Assembly: GCF_014779765.1 (NCBI RefSeq) | Contig: NZ_JACXZA010000002.1 | Span: forward strand, 496,001-560,000 | Length of the DNA stretch: 64,000 nt | Direction: 5' to 3' | Origin: Paenibacillus terricola | GTDB lineage: Bacteria > Bacillota > Bacilli > Paenibacillales > Paenibacillaceae | In this document: positions 25,958 to 34,997 of the stretch, piece after piece | Numbering within the stretch: position 1 is the stretch's first letter | How the letters are laid out: each line of letters opens with the position of its first letter | Made by a program: the position numbers and the translations under genes | Notes under the pieces: model-generated | Told to the model about the DNA's origin: nothing | Seen by the model: only the letters and a program-made list of their open reading frames with translations | The model's database searches: none

Positions 25958-26689
25958 ATGAAAATTATCGTTTTCGGAGCGACGGGGAACACGGGGAAGA
26001 GAGTACTGGCACAAGGGATAACAATGGGGCATGAAATGACTGCTTTTGTACGAAACTCCGAGAAACTTTATGATCAACTAGGTGAGCATTCCGCACAGCA
26101 TGTGAAGGTGATCATGGACAATATGATGGACCCGATAAGCGTCGGTAACGCGCTTGCACATCAAGACGCTGCTATTATTGCAGCCGGCCACGCGGGCCAG
26201 GGAGAAGAATTCGTTCGTATCGTCGATAACATTATAAGCCAATGTGAATCTCAACCTAGTTTCACTGGGCGGGTGTGGATAATGGGAGGAGCCGGCCTGC
26301 TGGATATTCCATACACGGATCTTATCGGAAACAATTTACCTGGTTTCCCGCCTGAGTATCGAAATCATAACCGGAATTACGAAAGACTACAGCAAACTAA
26401 ACTCGATTGGTCCATTATGTGTCCAGGAACAATGATTGAATCGGAAGAGCTTCCGGATTCGGTTTATCTACATGTAACAACAGAATCCTTGCCCATTCCG
26501 ATTCCAGAGACGATCAAGGAATATTCCGAGGCAGACATCGCCGGTTACTTGTTCAGTCGGTTTCAAGAGCTGAATGTCGCTTATGACGACGTCGCAAATT
26601 GTATGCTTAACCATATCAAGCTCGGAGGAGCTTTTTATAGAAAGAGGGTCGGTTTAGCTTATCAAAGCGAGGAGAAAGGGGATCATTAA
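25958..26689 (+). CDS. NAD(P)-binding NmrA-like oxidoreductase
   Basis: A 243-residue atypical SDR. The N-terminal dinucleotide motif is IIVFGATGNTGKRV (GxxGxxG), followed by VRNSEKL after the second strand. There is no catalytic YxxxK; later motifs are AAIIAAGHAGQGEEF and YERLQQTKLDWSIMCPGTMI. Relatives act as NAD(P)H-dependent quinone or flavin-type reductases or as redox sensors. ATG 25958 follows AGAGGAGGAAAG. It is coupled to the DUF2269 gene, which starts one base after its stop. Tandem HxlR-like operators upstream suggest thiol- or quinone-stress control. Confidence 0.85.
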   Translation: MKIIVFGATGNTGKRVLAQGITMGHEMTAFVRNSEKLYDQLGEHSAQHVKVIMDNMMDPISVGNALAHQDAAIIAAGHAGQGEEFVRIVDNIISQCESQPSFTGRVWIMGGAGLLDIPYTDLIGNNLPGFPPEYRNHNRNYERLQQTKLDWSIMCPGTMIESEELPDSVYLHVTTESLPIPIPETIKEYSEADIAGYLFSRFQELNVAYDDVANCMLNHIKLGGAFYRKRVGLAYQSEEKGDH

Positions 26690-26690
26690 T

Positions 26691-27143
26691 TTGTTTGGAC
26701 TACTGCTCGTTATGCATATATTAGCTTCGATCGCAATCATTGGCCCCGCTTTCGTGATGCCCCTCATTCGAAGATTAGCTAGAACTGTCGGCCAGCTTCA
26801 GTTTACTTTTGGAATAACGACTAAACTTGCCATCATACCCAAAATTGGTGGATTCGTGCTTATTATAACCGGGGTTTGGCTTATGTTCATAACCAAGATG
26901 GGTTTATCCCAGATATGGCTCAATGTATCCATCCTATTATCGCTGCTCATGATCGTCCTGATCGACGGATGGATCGAACCGCGTATGAGAAAAATCATAA
27001 AGGGCATATCTGAAAGTCAAGACCAGGGTAAAGAAATACCCGCAGAGTTCGGATTGTTGATCCGAAAGATCGTACCCATCGAGACTGCAGCACAGCTGCT
27101 GATGCTTGCCATATTGGTGCTTATGGTCGTTAAGCCATTCTAA
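26691..27143 (+). CDS. DUF2269-like integral membrane protein
   Basis: A 150-residue four-helix membrane protein starting with TTG 26691; GGAGAAAGGGG lies at the end of the preceding gene. Helices are visible around LLVMHILASIAIIGPAFV (1), IIPKIGGFVLIITGVWLMF (2), LNVSILLSLLMIVLI (3) and TAAQLLMLAILVLMVV (4). His 9 in the first helix and charged loops fit the DUF2269 family, which is often found next to oxidoreductases. It is co-translated with the NmrA-like gene. Confidence 0.75.
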   Translation: MFGLLLVMHILASIAIIGPAFVMPLIRRLARTVGQLQFTFGITTKLAIIPKIGGFVLIITGVWLMFITKMGLSQIWLNVSILLSLLMIVLIDGWIEPRMRKIIKGISESQDQGKEIPAEFGLLIRKIVPIETAAQLLMLAILVLMVVKPF

Positions 27144-27151
27144 AGAGTCAG

Positions 27152-27187
27152 GGCTCTATTCCGATAAGGATAGAGCCTTATTTTTTA
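27152..27187 (+). terminator. Intrinsic terminator
   Basis: GGCTCTATtCC gataa GGaTAGAGCC with a TTATTTTTT tail, after the NmrA-like/DUF2269 operon. Confidence 0.8.
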
Positions 27188-27339
27188 CAATAAAACAAAT
27201 TCATGCGACCGAATAAGAAGAGAAGATTGGAATAGAGTCCCTATACATAAAGTACAGCGGTTTTAAGTATCTTATATCCGTGTTAATCAATCTCGGAGCA
27301 TCGTTAGATCCAACAAAAAAAGTTTATGGGTGGATGGCA

Positions 27340-28029
27340 ATGAGTCGATACCGATTTCAGGTTTGTGGCACACTGATCATATTCATGATCCTCCAAACAA
27401 TCATGCCGATACATATCCATGCGAGCCCCGCGCTTCCGATCGTCAAAGATAATGGGCTCATTACAATTGATGTGTTCCCGCAGCGACATCTTCTTATCGT
27501 TTATTTGGATCACATTCCTTACAAAAGCTTTCAGGTAGCGGTCGGGAATCCTTCTACGCCAACTCCCGTCGGAGAATATGTTGTCATCTATAAGGGCAAG
27601 AATTGGGGTCCATCTTTCGGTTCTCGATGGATCGGATTAAATGTGCCCTGGGGGACATATGGAATCCACGGCACCAACAAGCCTTATTCCATCGGCCAAC
27701 ATGCCAGCCACGGCTGCATCCGAATGAGAAATCGGGATGTCGAGGAGTTATATGAAATTATCCCTGTCGGAACGAAAGTAACGATATTCGGCCATGTGCT
27801 TGGGGAAGGCAATCAAGAACCGAGAATGATTAGCCAGGGAGACGTCGGTGCTGATGTACAGCTTGTTCAGAACAGATTGCAAAGCGCAGGATTTTATCAC
27901 GGTGAATGTGATGGAAAGTTCAGATCTTCAACCACGATAGCGCTCAAAAAGTTCCAACGCGAGAACGGTCTCATTCCGAACGGCGTCGTTTCTCTGAAAG
28001 AGTACGAAAAACTCGGTCTATTCGAATGA
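27340..28029 (+). CDS. L,D-transpeptidase with C-terminal peptidoglycan-binding domain
   Basis: A 229-residue exported enzyme counted from ATG 27340 (MSRYRF) after GGGTGG; ATG 27334 and GTG 27280 are in-frame alternatives. A signal or anchor helix (CGTLIIFMILQTIMPIHIHA) is followed by the YkuD catalytic domain with IHGTN and SHGCIRMRNRDVEEL, containing the nucleophile Cys. A PG_binding_1 repeat follows (GDVGADVQLVQNRLQSAGFY, then FRSSTTIALKKFQREN). It forms L,D-crosslinks or attaches proteins to peptidoglycan, and in spore-formers such enzymes often act on spore wall. The order catalytic-then-binding is less common than the reverse. Confidence 0.88.
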   Translation: MSRYRFQVCGTLIIFMILQTIMPIHIHASPALPIVKDNGLITIDVFPQRHLLIVYLDHIPYKSFQVAVGNPSTPTPVGEYVVIYKGKNWGPSFGSRWIGLNVPWGTYGIHGTNKPYSIGQHASHGCIRMRNRDVEELYEIIPVGTKVTIFGHVLGEGNQEPRMISQGDVGADVQLVQNRLQSAGFYHGECDGKFRSSTTIALKKFQRENGLIPNGVVSLKEYEKLGLFE

Positions 28030-28195
28030 ATGATCGATATGGAGTGTGAGCCTTCCAAGCTTCACATTCCTGACATTCCAGATAAGTCAACTGTACATAT
28101 GGATAAACCAAAATGCTGTATAGTTCTTACTTGCTAGGTTTGATACAATGAACACTCGTTAATAAACTTCTTAATAAGTCTATGGAGGCAAACAA

Positions 28196-30574
28196 ATGAT
28201 TGGAGCATCTGAAGACAACGAATATTACGTTCTTACAAGTCCTACGGTTCTGCCGAAGGCTTCAGGTTTTCTATGGAACGAAAAGATGATGATTCAGTTG
28301 AGCTGCCGCGGATACGCGACATCCCAGTTCATGCAGCCGGAGCCGGCGAAATATTCGCATGCGCCGAATTTAGAAGCAAAATCGTTCATGCAGCCGGAAC
28401 AGCCGTACTACGCTCATCATCCGGGTCGGTTCGTATATGTAAAAGACGAAACAAACGGTCAAATTTTCTCGGCGCCTTATGAACCGGTGCGTGCGCAATA
28501 TGATCGTTATACGTTTGCGGTCGGCAAACATCGGATCGTGTGGAACACGGAAAGCAATGGAGTGGCTGTCGAGATGAGCTTGAGCCTGCCCACGGAAGAT
28601 GCGATAGAGATGTGGCGGATCAAGGTAAAGAACGTCTCGACGAGCAAGCGGAACATTAGCGTCTATCCGTATTTTACCGTCGGCTATATGTCATGGATGA
28701 ATCAATCTGCCGAGTATAACGAGGATTTGCAGGCATTGGTTTGCTCTTCCATTACGCCTTACCAGAAGTATAAAGAATACGACAAGATCAAATTGTTGAA
28801 AGACAAAACGTATCTCCTCGCAGATCGGAAGCCATATGCATGGGAAGCGAGTCAGGAAGCATTTGAAGGAGAAGGCGGGCTTACTCATCCGAGTGCAATC
28901 GAGAATGAAGCGCTTAGCAATGGGGACTCACGGTATGAAATGCCGCTTGCGGTGCTGCAATACCGGATGGAATTAGAACCTGGAAAAGAGAGCGAATATC
29001 GTTTCTTATTTGGACCAGCTAAGGACGAAGAAGAGATCGCACAGATCCGCGAGACCTATTTCACGAAAACTTACGCCGATTTCGAAAACGGTTTCGAAAA
29101 AGCAGAGCGAGAATATTCCGAATATGTGAGCGAAGGTCAAGGATGCCTCGAGATCCGCACGCCGGATGCCGATTTCGACAATCTCATTAATCACTGGCTG
29201 CCGCGACAAATGTATTATCATGGTAAGACGAACCGACTCACGACGGATCCGCAGACGCGAAACTATCTGCAAGACCATATGGGCATGAGCTATATCAAGC
29301 CTCGGATCGCTAGGGCGTCTTTCCTTACGGCAATAAGTCAGCAAAATGCGGACGGAGGCATGCCGGATGGCATTCTTCTGCACGAGGAAGCCGAACTAAA
29401 GTACATCAATCAAGTGCCGCATTCGGATCATAATGTATGGCTGCCTATTTGCATAAGCGCTTATTTGGATGAGACTAACGATTATTCGCTGCTGGACGAG
29501 AAGGTGCCTTTTGCCGACAGCGAGGAGTTAGTGACTGTATCGGAGCATATCGACCGTGCAATGCACTATCTGATGAAAGACCGCGATGAGCGCGGACTTA
29601 ACTATATTCATCAAGGCGACTGGTGCGACCCTATGAATATGGTAGGTGTCCGAGGAAAAGGCGTATCCGGCTGGCTGACGATCGCGACTGCCTATACGTT
29701 CAACGTATGGGCGGATATTTGCGAGGCTGGCGGCCGCATCGAGGCAAGCCAATCGTTCCGACGGGCAGCAGAGGAGACGAACGCGGTTGTCAATCGCTAT
29801 CTGTGGGATGGCGATTGGTATGTGCGAGGCATTACGGATGACAATGTGGCATTCGGGGTTAAGGAAGACAAGGAAGGCCGCATCTTCATCAATCCGCAAG
29901 GTTGGGCGCTGTTAAGCGGCGCTGCGGATGATGATAAGAAAGCGAAGCTTATGCGATCCGTAGAGGAACAATTGGAAACCCCGTACGGCGTGGAGAAGTT
30001 AGCTCCTTCTTACACCGCTATGCGCGAGGATGTGGGACGGGTTACACAGAAGCATCCGGGTTCGGCGGAGAACGGGGCGGTATATAACCATGCGGCAGCA
30101 TTCTATATATTCGGACTTTATGCTGCGGGTGAACAGGACAACGCTTATCGACTGCTCCGCAAGATGATTCCAGGACCGAATCATGAGGATATCATTCGAA
30201 GGGGCCAATTGCCTGTATATATCCCGAATTATTATCGCGGGGCTTATCATCAATTCCCACGCACAGCCGGGCGTTCCAGCCATTTGTTCAATACAGGGAC
30301 TGTGGCTTGGGTATACCGCTGCTTGATCGATGGTCTATTCGGCTTGCAGGGAACCCCATCCGGATTGCAAATCAAACCACAGCTTCCTACGCATTGGGAA
30401 GAAGCTACCGTGAAGCGCCAGTTCAGAGGGGCTCATCTCAACATCGAGATGAAACGCGATGCAAGTGTGCAGGCGACGGAAGTATACGTAAATGGTGAGC
30501 TTGTCGAATCGGGCGTTCTTGAGCGTCTGCAACAAGGCGCTGAATACGAGGTTCTGATCAAATTGCCTCAGTGA
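28196..30574 (+). CDS. GH94-type glycoside phosphorylase, cellobionic-acid-phosphorylase-like
   Basis: A 792-residue cytoplasmic enzyme. The N-terminal beta-sandwich (about 1-270) starts with YYVLTSPTVLPKASGFLWN. It is followed by an (alpha/alpha)6 barrel with TDPQTRNYLQDHMGM, the general-acid loop HQGDWCDPMNMVG, then NPQGWALLSGAA and KHPGSAENGAVYNHAAAFYI. A jelly-roll C-terminus ends in EYEVLI. GH94 enzymes reversibly phosphorolyse beta-glucosides. The length and the GDWCDPMN loop resemble cellobionic acid phosphorylases more than cellobiose phosphorylases (GDWND); the substrate remains an inference. ATG 28196 follows TATGGAGGCAAAC. It stands alone with no sugar transporter beside it. Confidence 0.82.
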   Translation: MIGASEDNEYYVLTSPTVLPKASGFLWNEKMMIQLSCRGYATSQFMQPEPAKYSHAPNLEAKSFMQPEQPYYAHHPGRFVYVKDETNGQIFSAPYEPVRAQYDRYTFAVGKHRIVWNTESNGVAVEMSLSLPTEDAIEMWRIKVKNVSTSKRNISVYPYFTVGYMSWMNQSAEYNEDLQALVCSSITPYQKYKEYDKIKLLKDKTYLLADRKPYAWEASQEAFEGEGGLTHPSAIENEALSNGDSRYEMPLAVLQYRMELEPGKESEYRFLFGPAKDEEEIAQIRETYFTKTYADFENGFEKAEREYSEYVSEGQGCLEIRTPDADFDNLINHWLPRQMYYHGKTNRLTTDPQTRNYLQDHMGMSYIKPRIARASFLTAISQQNADGGMPDGILLHEEAELKYINQVPHSDHNVWLPICISAYLDETNDYSLLDEKVPFADSEELVTVSEHIDRAMHYLMKDRDERGLNYIHQGDWCDPMNMVGVRGKGVSGWLTIATAYTFNVWADICEAGGRIEASQSFRRAAEETNAVVNRYLWDGDWYVRGITDDNVAFGVKEDKEGRIFINPQGWALLSGAADDDKKAKLMRSVEEQLETPYGVEKLAPSYTAMREDVGRVTQKHPGSAENGAVYNHAAAFYIFGLYAAGEQDNAYRLLRKMIPGPNHEDIIRRGQLPVYIPNYYRGAYHQFPRTAGRSSHLFNTGTVAWVYRCLIDGLFGLQGTPSGLQIKPQLPTHWEEATVKRQFRGAHLNIEMKRDASVQATEVYVNGELVESGVLERLQQGAEYEVLIKLPQ

Positions 30575-30643
30575 TAGCGGGGGATGAATATTTGTATCAG
30601 AACTAGCCCATCAATCATATGAAATATGCAAATGCAAGAAGTA

Positions 30644-30671
30644 GACCGACAGGATTCCTGTCGGTCTTTTC
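30644..30671 (+). terminator. Intrinsic terminator
   Basis: GACCGACAGG att CCTGTCGGTC with a TTTTCG tail. Confidence 0.85.
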
Positions 30672-30773
30672 GTTAGGATGCCGCCGGGCTCATGTCCGTA
30701 AGCCATTGTTACGATTTAGTTGCATCCAGTTATGGTAAAATGGGGATATACTGATATAAGGGGGTTATATAAT

Positions 30774-31181
30774 ATGGCAGAAACGATGTTAAACAGTGTC
30801 TCATTTCTACAAGTTCCAGTTAAACATCTTGAGGAATCTATGGATTGGTACATAAATAAACTAGGATTCGAGCTGCACTTTAAACGACCTGACAATAAGA
30901 TGGCAATAGTTGCTCTCCCTTCGGGCCCATCGATCTTTCTGTGTGAAAAGGAATTGCACCAGGGAACGATGTCGGTAGTTATCGGTTTTGAAGCAACTGA
31001 TATCGTAAGACTACTCTCCGACCTACAGAGTAATGGGGTGCAGATAGGCGAGGTAAGAAAAGAAAGAGGGGCTATTCGGACTGAATCCGGTAAAACAGAG
31101 ATCCTAGGAATGGATTTCGATTTTTATGACCCTAGCGGAAATATGTTAGTGGCTCATGGTAAAACTAATTTCGTAGAGTAG
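30774..31181 (+). CDS. VOC-family protein
   Basis: A 135-residue glyoxalase-fold protein. ATG 30774 (MAETMLNS) follows AAGGGGG; the frame upstream to TTG 30720 has no ribosome site. The two repeats read VSFLQVPVKHLEESMDWYIN / LGFELHF and VVIGFEATDIVRLLSDLQ / DFDFYDPSGNMLVAHG. The ending YDPSGNMLVA lacks the usual Glu, so binding rather than metal catalysis is possible. Its terminator is identical to that of the VOC gene at 21.8 kb, although the proteins are clearly different. Confidence 0.85.
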   Translation: MAETMLNSVSFLQVPVKHLEESMDWYINKLGFELHFKRPDNKMAIVALPSGPSIFLCEKELHQGTMSVVIGFEATDIVRLLSDLQSNGVQIGEVRKERGAIRTESGKTEILGMDFDFYDPSGNMLVAHGKTNFVE

Positions 31182-31201
31182 ACAAGACCAATGATCGGAT
31201 G

Positions 31202-31228
31202 AATGCCGCATAGTTGCGGCATTTTTTG
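31202..31228 (+). terminator. Intrinsic terminator, copy of 22195-22223
   Basis: AATGCCGCA tag TTGCGGCATT plus six T, identical in stem and loop to the other VOC-gene terminator. Confidence 0.85.
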
Positions 31229-31364
31229 TTTTTACGATAAGCCGTTTTCCCGGCCACTAATCGGCATCTAGGTCAAGCACCATTTGCCGCAAGAAGTTCA
31301 CAGTTGACTATAACACTAATGTCATACTTTATAGTGTCATTATAATCCCATAGGAGTTGATGAC

Positions 31365-31715
31365 ATGATCGTATTGACTTTCTGCTATAAACGAGAGATC
31401 CCATTTGATGAAACCTATTATTTCAATTCGCATCTTCCTTTACTGTCTAAGAAAACTGTTCTTGAGATGGGCGCCACCAAGTATGAGGTTAAAAAGGTCT
31501 TATCTTCGGCACATGGCGCTCCCGCTCCTTATTCATTTATTTTCAACTTGTATTTTGAATCCCAAGCAGCTTTAGATGCTTTTATCCGTGACCCTAGAAT
31601 CAAGGCTTTGCAGGATGACGTATCTAACTATTACATCGGCGAACAAGATATCTATATCGAAGAAGTCGTTGCATCGTTCACAGCAAGCCATACAAAGAAG
31701 CGGCATACGGAATGA
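31365..31715 (+). CDS. EthD-family protein
   Basis: A 116-residue dimeric alpha-beta-barrel protein: MIVLTFCYKREIPFDETYYF, NSHLPLLSKKTVLEMGATKY and PYSFIFNLYFESQAALDAFI are the pattern of the EthD family (YYxxHxPL, strand, sxexxxaFl). Such proteins occur with oxidative degradation genes, though many have no known substrate. ATG 31365 follows ATAGGAGTTGATGAC. It is a single gene. The 313 bp after it contain a hydrophobic minus-strand frame (31678-31860) of doubtful reality and a hairpin terminator. Confidence 0.8.
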   Translation: MIVLTFCYKREIPFDETYYFNSHLPLLSKKTVLEMGATKYEVKKVLSSAHGAPAPYSFIFNLYFESQAALDAFIRDPRIKALQDDVSNYYIGEQDIYIEEVVASFTASHTKKRHTE

Positions 31716-31872
31716 ACATCTTGCGCCATCGAAGATTTCGACTTTTTGTGAATGCATAAATTAAGGAAATCATAAAGGCATCTATCGCACCGAATATGAG
31801 CACAGCACATTGCGCGGTAATCTGGGATTGCAAATACGGCAAACCGTACAATAGAACCATTCATCGATCTTG

Positions 31873-31906
31873 GAAAGCCAGATGACAACCACGTCATCTG
31901 GCTTTC
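31873..31906. terminator. Hairpin (14-bp perfect stem)
   Basis: GAAAGCCAGATGAC / GTCATCTGGCTTTC around AACCAC; a TTTC tail gives terminator character on both strands. Confidence 0.6.
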
Positions 31907-32028
31907 TTATGGTTTATCCTCAACGGCATCTAACAAGATCAACAGAAAAGACCAACATTCATAACTGAATATATTGGAAAGATAAAGAAGATAATACGTC
32001 TGATCTTGAAGCAGGAGGAAGTCCTATT

Positions 32029-34113
32029 ATGAACGATAAAGAAAACTTAAAGCACGAGCAGTTGGATGCCTATCGCGTTATGGACAAAGGCGAGGCTCTA
32101 ACAACGAATCAGGGATTGCGGGTAGAGGACGACGAGCACTCTCTTAAAGTTAGTCCGCGCGGACCGACCATTATGGAGGACTTTCACTTTCGAGAGAAAA
32201 TGACTCATTTCGATCATGAGCGTATACCTGAACGCGTCGTACACGCTAGAGGCTTCGGCGCCCATGGCGAATTTGAGCTGTATGAATCGCTCGCTGCGTA
32301 CACGAAAGCGAAGTTTTTAACCGATACATCGATTCGGACCCCGTTGTTTGTTCGATTCTCCACCGTGGCGGGATCAAGAGGCTCAAGCGATACCGTACGA
32401 GATGTACGCGGTTTTGCGGTTAAGTTCTATACAGAGGAAGGAAACTACGATCTCGTCGGAAACAATATGCCCGTGTTCTTTATCCAGGATGCGGTTAAGT
32501 TTCCCGACTTCATTCATGCTGTTAAGCCTGAACCGCCTAACGAGATCCCGCAAGCATCGTCGGCCCATGATACGTTTTGGGATTTCGTCAGCATGAACAC
32601 CGAAACCGCTCATATGATCATGTGGGTCATGTCAGGACGGGCGCTTCCTCGCAGCTTCCGTATGATGGAAGGATTCGGCGTTCATACGTTCCGGCTCATA
32701 AATGAGGAGGGCAAGTCGCATTTTGTTAAATTCCATTGGAAGCCGAAGTTGGGCGTACACTCGCTAGTATGGGATGAGACGCAGAAGATAGCCGGGAAAG
32801 ATCCTGACTTCAATCGCCGCGATCTGTGGAATGCGATCGAGCAGGGGAACTACCCTGAATTCGAGCTCGGCGTACAAATCTTGAACGAGGAAGATGAATT
32901 CAACTTCGACTTCGACATATTGGATGCGACGAAATTATGGCCGGAAGAGATTGTACCTGTGCGAATTGTCGGTAAAATGACGCTGAATCGGAACACGGAT
33001 AATTTCTTCGCAGAGACCGAACAGGTCGCCTTCCATGTCGGCCATCTTGTGCCGGGCATCGATTTCACGAACGATCCTTTGCTGCAAGGAAGACTTTTCT
33101 CTTATACCGACACGCAATTGCTTCGCCTCGGCGGTCCGAATTTCCCGGAGATTCCGATTAATCGCCCGATCGCGCCCGTACATAACAATCAACGCGACGG
33201 CATGCACCGGATGACGATCAACCAGGGGCAGACCAGCTATCATAAAAACAGCCTGGCGAACAATCATCCTACGCCTGTACCAGCGACTGAAGGCGGTTAT
33301 CGCCATTACGAGGAGAAGGTGGACGGTCGGAAGATCAAGGCTAGAAGCAATAGCTTTGACGATCATTTCAGTCAAGCCTCGATGTTCTGGCATAGCATGT
33401 CTCCAATCGAACAAAGTCAGATCGTAGACGCATTCCGGTTCGAGCTAGGAAAAGTAATGTCTAAAGAAATCAGGCAGCGTGTCGTGGATGTGTTCAGCCA
33501 AGTGGCAGAGGATCTTGCAGTGCGGATAGCCGAGGGCATCGGGGCAACGCCTGCTAGAGGCGTCGCTGCGGCACCGACCGTCATATCTCCAGCGCTCAGC
33601 ATGATGACTAGTGCGAAGACAGCTGCTACGCGAAAAGTGGCGGTGATGCTCGGTACAGGCTTTCATACGGCAAAGGTGCAAGAATTGCTTAAAGAATTGA
33701 CCGCATCGAAAATAACGGCGGAGATTGTGAGTAACACAATTGCTCCGGTCAAAGGTGTCGACGGTACACTTATAGAACCACAGCAATCGCTGCTAACGGC
33801 TGCATCCGTATTGTATGACGCTGTCTATGTTATAGGTGGTGCCCAAGGTGTGAACGAGCTGCTTAGCGACGTTGCATCAACGGGATTTGTTCGTGAAGCG
33901 TTTCAGCATTATAAAACGATTGCCGCTGTTGGCGACGGCGTTCGTTTACTTATTTCCGCAGGCGTCGTACAGAATGCTCAAGACAAAAATGCTCTGTTGC
34001 ATGGTGTATTGATCGCAGAAGAACAAAACGCGGACAAAATATTCAACCAGTCTTTCATTCATGCAATTGCCCAGCATCGGCATTGGGATCGAATGCTTCA
34101 GCCACAGATTTAA
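32029..34113 (+). CDS. katE: Large-subunit catalase (KatE/HPII type)
   Basis: A 694-residue clade-2 catalase. The catalytic His lies in [12 protein letters not shown], the distal Asn in [13 protein letters not shown], and the proximal haem Tyr in [14 protein letters not shown]. The large-subunit C-terminal flavodoxin/DJ-1-like domain is present ([36 protein letters not shown]). It decomposes hydrogen peroxide in the cytoplasm or in the spore. ATG 32029 follows CAGGAGGAAGTCC. No SigB consensus was seen upstream. It is a monocistronic gene closed by a 12-bp hairpin. Confidence 0.95.
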   Translation: MNDKENLKHEQLDAYRVMDKGEALTTNQGLRVEDDEHSLKVSPRGPTIMEDFHFREKMTHFDHERIPERVVHARGFGAHGEFELYESLAAYTKAKFLTDTSIRTPLFVRFSTVAGSRGSSDTVRDVRGFAVKFYTEEGNYDLVGNNMPVFFIQDAVKFPDFIHAVKPEPPNEIPQASSAHDTFWDFVSMNTETAHMIMWVMSGRALPRSFRMMEGFGVHTFRLINEEGKSHFVKFHWKPKLGVHSLVWDETQKIAGKDPDFNRRDLWNAIEQGNYPEFELGVQILNEEDEFNFDFDILDATKLWPEEIVPVRIVGKMTLNRNTDNFFAETEQVAFHVGHLVPGIDFTNDPLLQGRLFSYTDTQLLRLGGPNFPEIPINRPIAPVHNNQRDGMHRMTINQGQTSYHKNSLANNHPTPVPATEGGYRHYEEKVDGRKIKARSNSFDDHFSQASMFWHSMSPIEQSQIVDAFRFELGKVMSKEIRQRVVDVFSQVAEDLAVRIAEGIGATPARGVAAAPTVISPALSMMTSAKTAATRKVAVMLGTGFHTAKVQELLKELTASKITAEIVSNTIAPVKGVDGTLIEPQQSLLTAASVLYDAVYVIGGAQGVNELLSDVASTGFVREAFQHYKTIAAVGDGVRLLISAGVVQNAQDKNALLHGVLIAEEQNADKIFNQSFIHAIAQHRHWDRMLQPQI

Positions 34114-34119
34114 TCCAAG

Positions 34120-34152
34120 AAGCCCACACCTTATACGTATAGGTGTGGGCTT
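34120..34152. terminator. Hairpin terminator after katE
   Basis: AAGCCCACACCT and AGGTGTGGGCTT pair perfectly around TATACGTAT. Only a short TT follows, so termination may be partial and allow read-through into the DUF421 gene. Confidence 0.55.
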
Positions 34153-34171
34153 AAACCAGGAGGTTTTTGTC

Positions 34172-34882
34172 ATGATGGACCATCTCGTCATCTTGATCAG
34201 AAGTATTTCAGCATTCTTTATCCTTATGGTGATTGCAAGAATATTAGGGAAGCAAACCCTTTCTAATATGAATTTTCACGAATTCGTAACGGCGGTCATA
34301 CTAGGAGCTATGGCAGCGAACTTTGCATTTAACGAAAAAATAGCAGTTGTCCACCTCATAATAGCATTGTCAGTCTTTACAATTACCTCCTATGTATTAT
34401 CCAAACTTTTTATGAAATTCAGAAAATTTAAGATGTGGACAGAAGGAACACCTACTGTTCTCATGGAAGGCGGGCGTATTCTTGAAGATAATTTGAGAAA
34501 AAACAATATGACACTTGACTCTTTGAATCAACAGCTTCGCCAGAAAGAGATTTTTGACATAGAAGAGGTGGAGTACGCCCTTCTTGAGGTTAACGGAAAA
34601 CTATCCGTCCAGAAGAAGAAGGAACTGCAAGCCGTGACATTAAAGGACTTACATTTGAATGCAGGCAATATCTTGCAGTTCCCGATTGAGCTCGTAATCG
34701 ACGGTCAGCTTTTGAATGATAATTTGAAATCCAACCATATTCCAGAATCGTGGATATTGTCTCAATTAGAGGCGCGCAATAAAAAGCTAGAGGACGTCTT
34801 CTACGCCGTAAAAAGCAGTAACGGCCAACTTTATCTGGATGATTATAAGGATAATATTCAGCATCCGATCGATATCGAATAG
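34172..34882 (+). CDS. DUF421 (YetF-type) membrane protein
   Basis: A 236-residue protein with ATG 34172 (MMDHLVIL) after CCAGGAGGTTT; an upstream in-frame start (34061) lies inside katE. Three N-terminal helices (residues 4-20, 28-60, 62-80) and the motif RILGKQTLSNMNFHEFVTAV are followed by the cytoplasmic YetF domain (GTPTVLMEGGRILEDNLRKN, VEYALLEVNGKLSVQKK). The family is membrane-bound and poorly understood, and is widespread in spore-formers. It may be read through from katE. Confidence 0.85.
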   Translation: MMDHLVILIRSISAFFILMVIARILGKQTLSNMNFHEFVTAVILGAMAANFAFNEKIAVVHLIIALSVFTITSYVLSKLFMKFRKFKMWTEGTPTVLMEGGRILEDNLRKNNMTLDSLNQQLRQKEIFDIEEVEYALLEVNGKLSVQKKKELQAVTLKDLHLNAGNILQFPIELVIDGQLLNDNLKSNHIPESWILSQLEARNKKLEDVFYAVKSSNGQLYLDDYKDNIQHPIDIE

Positions 34883-34997
34883 CAATGCTCTATAAAGAAC
34901 GAATGAGGCTAATAGTGGATAAGGATTTCAATGATAACAATCCATAAATCCGATGAAACCATTGTTATCCACGTTCAACACTGGTCAGTCTTGGATT

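Noticed and set aside
31678-31860. Hydrophobic minus-strand frame of about 60 codons
   Set aside because: It would encode a two-helix peptide, but there is no ribosome site, no family match, and it overlaps the EthD gene end and a hairpin.
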